The translations under genes were made by a program, and so were the position numbers. DNA of 64,000 nucleotides from Psychrobacter arcticus 273-4 (lineage in GTDB: Bacteria > Pseudomonadota > Gammaproteobacteria > Pseudomonadales > Moraxellaceae): NCBI RefSeq assembly GCF_000012305.1, contig NC_007204.1, forward strand, positions 1,302,001 through 1,366,000, read 5' to 3'. The notes beneath the pieces are model-generated. The model ran no database searches. It worked only from the letters and a program-made list of their open reading frames with translations, and was not told the origin of the DNA. Shown here piece by piece: positions 63,902 to 64,000 of the stretch. The stretch's first letter is position 1; every line of letters begins with the position of its first letter.

Positions 63902-64000
63902 TCATAACACCCCGACTCCACTCAACAATAACTGTCCACCAGCGAACAATAGTAATATGCCAAAGGCACGTTTGAGCATCAAGGCGGGCAGTTGGTGCGC
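63902..64000 (-). CDS. C-terminal end of a TauE/SafE-like permease (partial)
   Basis: The frame enters from the right edge and ends at TGA (63902-63904). It reads LPALMLKRAFGILLLFAGGQ and LLLSGVGVL, a hydrophobic final helix preceded by the LPxxxLKRAF pattern common at the end of TauE/SafE sulfite-exporter-family proteins. Only 32 residues are visible, so the assignment is tentative. Confidence 0.5.
   Translation of the reverse strand, partial: AHQLPALMLKRAFGILLLFAGGQLLLSGVGVL

Noticed and set aside
1..64000. CRISPR array or complete prophage
   Set aside because: No regularly spaced direct repeats with unique spacers, no cas genes and no phage structural genes were seen on reading through the window.

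Overview
The window looks like chromosomal DNA of a Psychrobacter-type gammaproteobacterium (Moraxellaceae). This rests on my recognition of the protein set: a methylcitrate cluster with acnD/prpF plus prpD, a recC-recB-recD block with no ptrA, and intergenic repeats of a kind I associate with that genus. No database search was possible. Base composition is moderately AT-rich, and intergenic DNA is clearly more AT-rich than the genes.

Layout. (1) 1-5.8 kb: the end of an unknown gene, an MgtC/DUF4010 membrane protein whose 5' end abuts an insertion-sequence relic, an old-yellow-enzyme reductase divergent from a LysR regulator, and a Fic protein. (2) 6.0-13.1 kb, minus strand: one operon for 5-oxoproline (pyroglutamate) or related amide metabolism. 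It holds a DUF1445 hydro-lyase/D-glutamate-cyclase-like protein, AccB, AccC, PxpB, PxpC, PxpA, an NRAMP-fold transporter and a second BCCP-like protein that has lost its biotinylation lysine. Biotin carboxylase, BCCP and KipI/KipA-type subunits together resemble a urea carboxylase split into separate genes. (3) 13.4-17.8 kb: small hypothetical proteins, a PlsC/YihG-like acyltransferase, a DUF3817 protein and a LysR regulator. (4) 17.9-29.4 kb: a 49-aa Cys/His-containing leader ORF, a divergent NRAMP-fold transporter and the methylcitrate cluster prpB-prpC-acnD-[RelE/ParD pair on the opposite strand]-prpF-GNAT-prpD. Large perfect hairpins sit between prpB/prpC and prpC/acnD. (5) 29.4-38.5 kb: an SDR, a DUF2868 + DUF3482-GTPase pair, a cstA / small di-Cys-tailed protein / ArsA-like ATPase set, a hypothetical protein and a purine phosphoribosyltransferase. 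(6) 38.5-49.9 kb: recC-recB-recD on the minus strand, with unusually long RecB and RecC. (7) 50.4-52.9 kb: two poorly characterised proteins, tRNA-Arg(CCT), and beside it relics of a tyrosine integrase and of a probable HNH-type gene, suggesting a decayed tRNA-site integration. (8) 52.9-64 kb: LysR, DoxX and a class III extradiol dioxygenase; a COG2509 FAD protein; an IS3-type transposase relic; a HipBA toxin-antitoxin pair; ppc flanked by direct copies of a dispersed repeat; a second IS3-type fragment; and the end of a TauE/SafE-like permease.

How the genes fit together. Two carbon-recovery modules dominate: 5-oxoproline opening (glutamate salvage) and the 2-methylcitrate cycle (propionyl-CoA to pyruvate and succinate). 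Each lies beside an NRAMP-fold transporter that lacks the canonical metal-site motifs. CstA (peptide or pyruvate uptake) and PEP carboxylase (anaplerosis) fit the same small-organic-acid economy. I found no clear CRISPR array, intact prophage or complete transposon. The most unusual features are the split carboxylase operon with its lysine-less BCCP-like partner, the toxin-antitoxin pair inside the methylcitrate cluster, the cstA/CC-tail/ArsA set and the leader ORF before the second NRAMP-fold gene.
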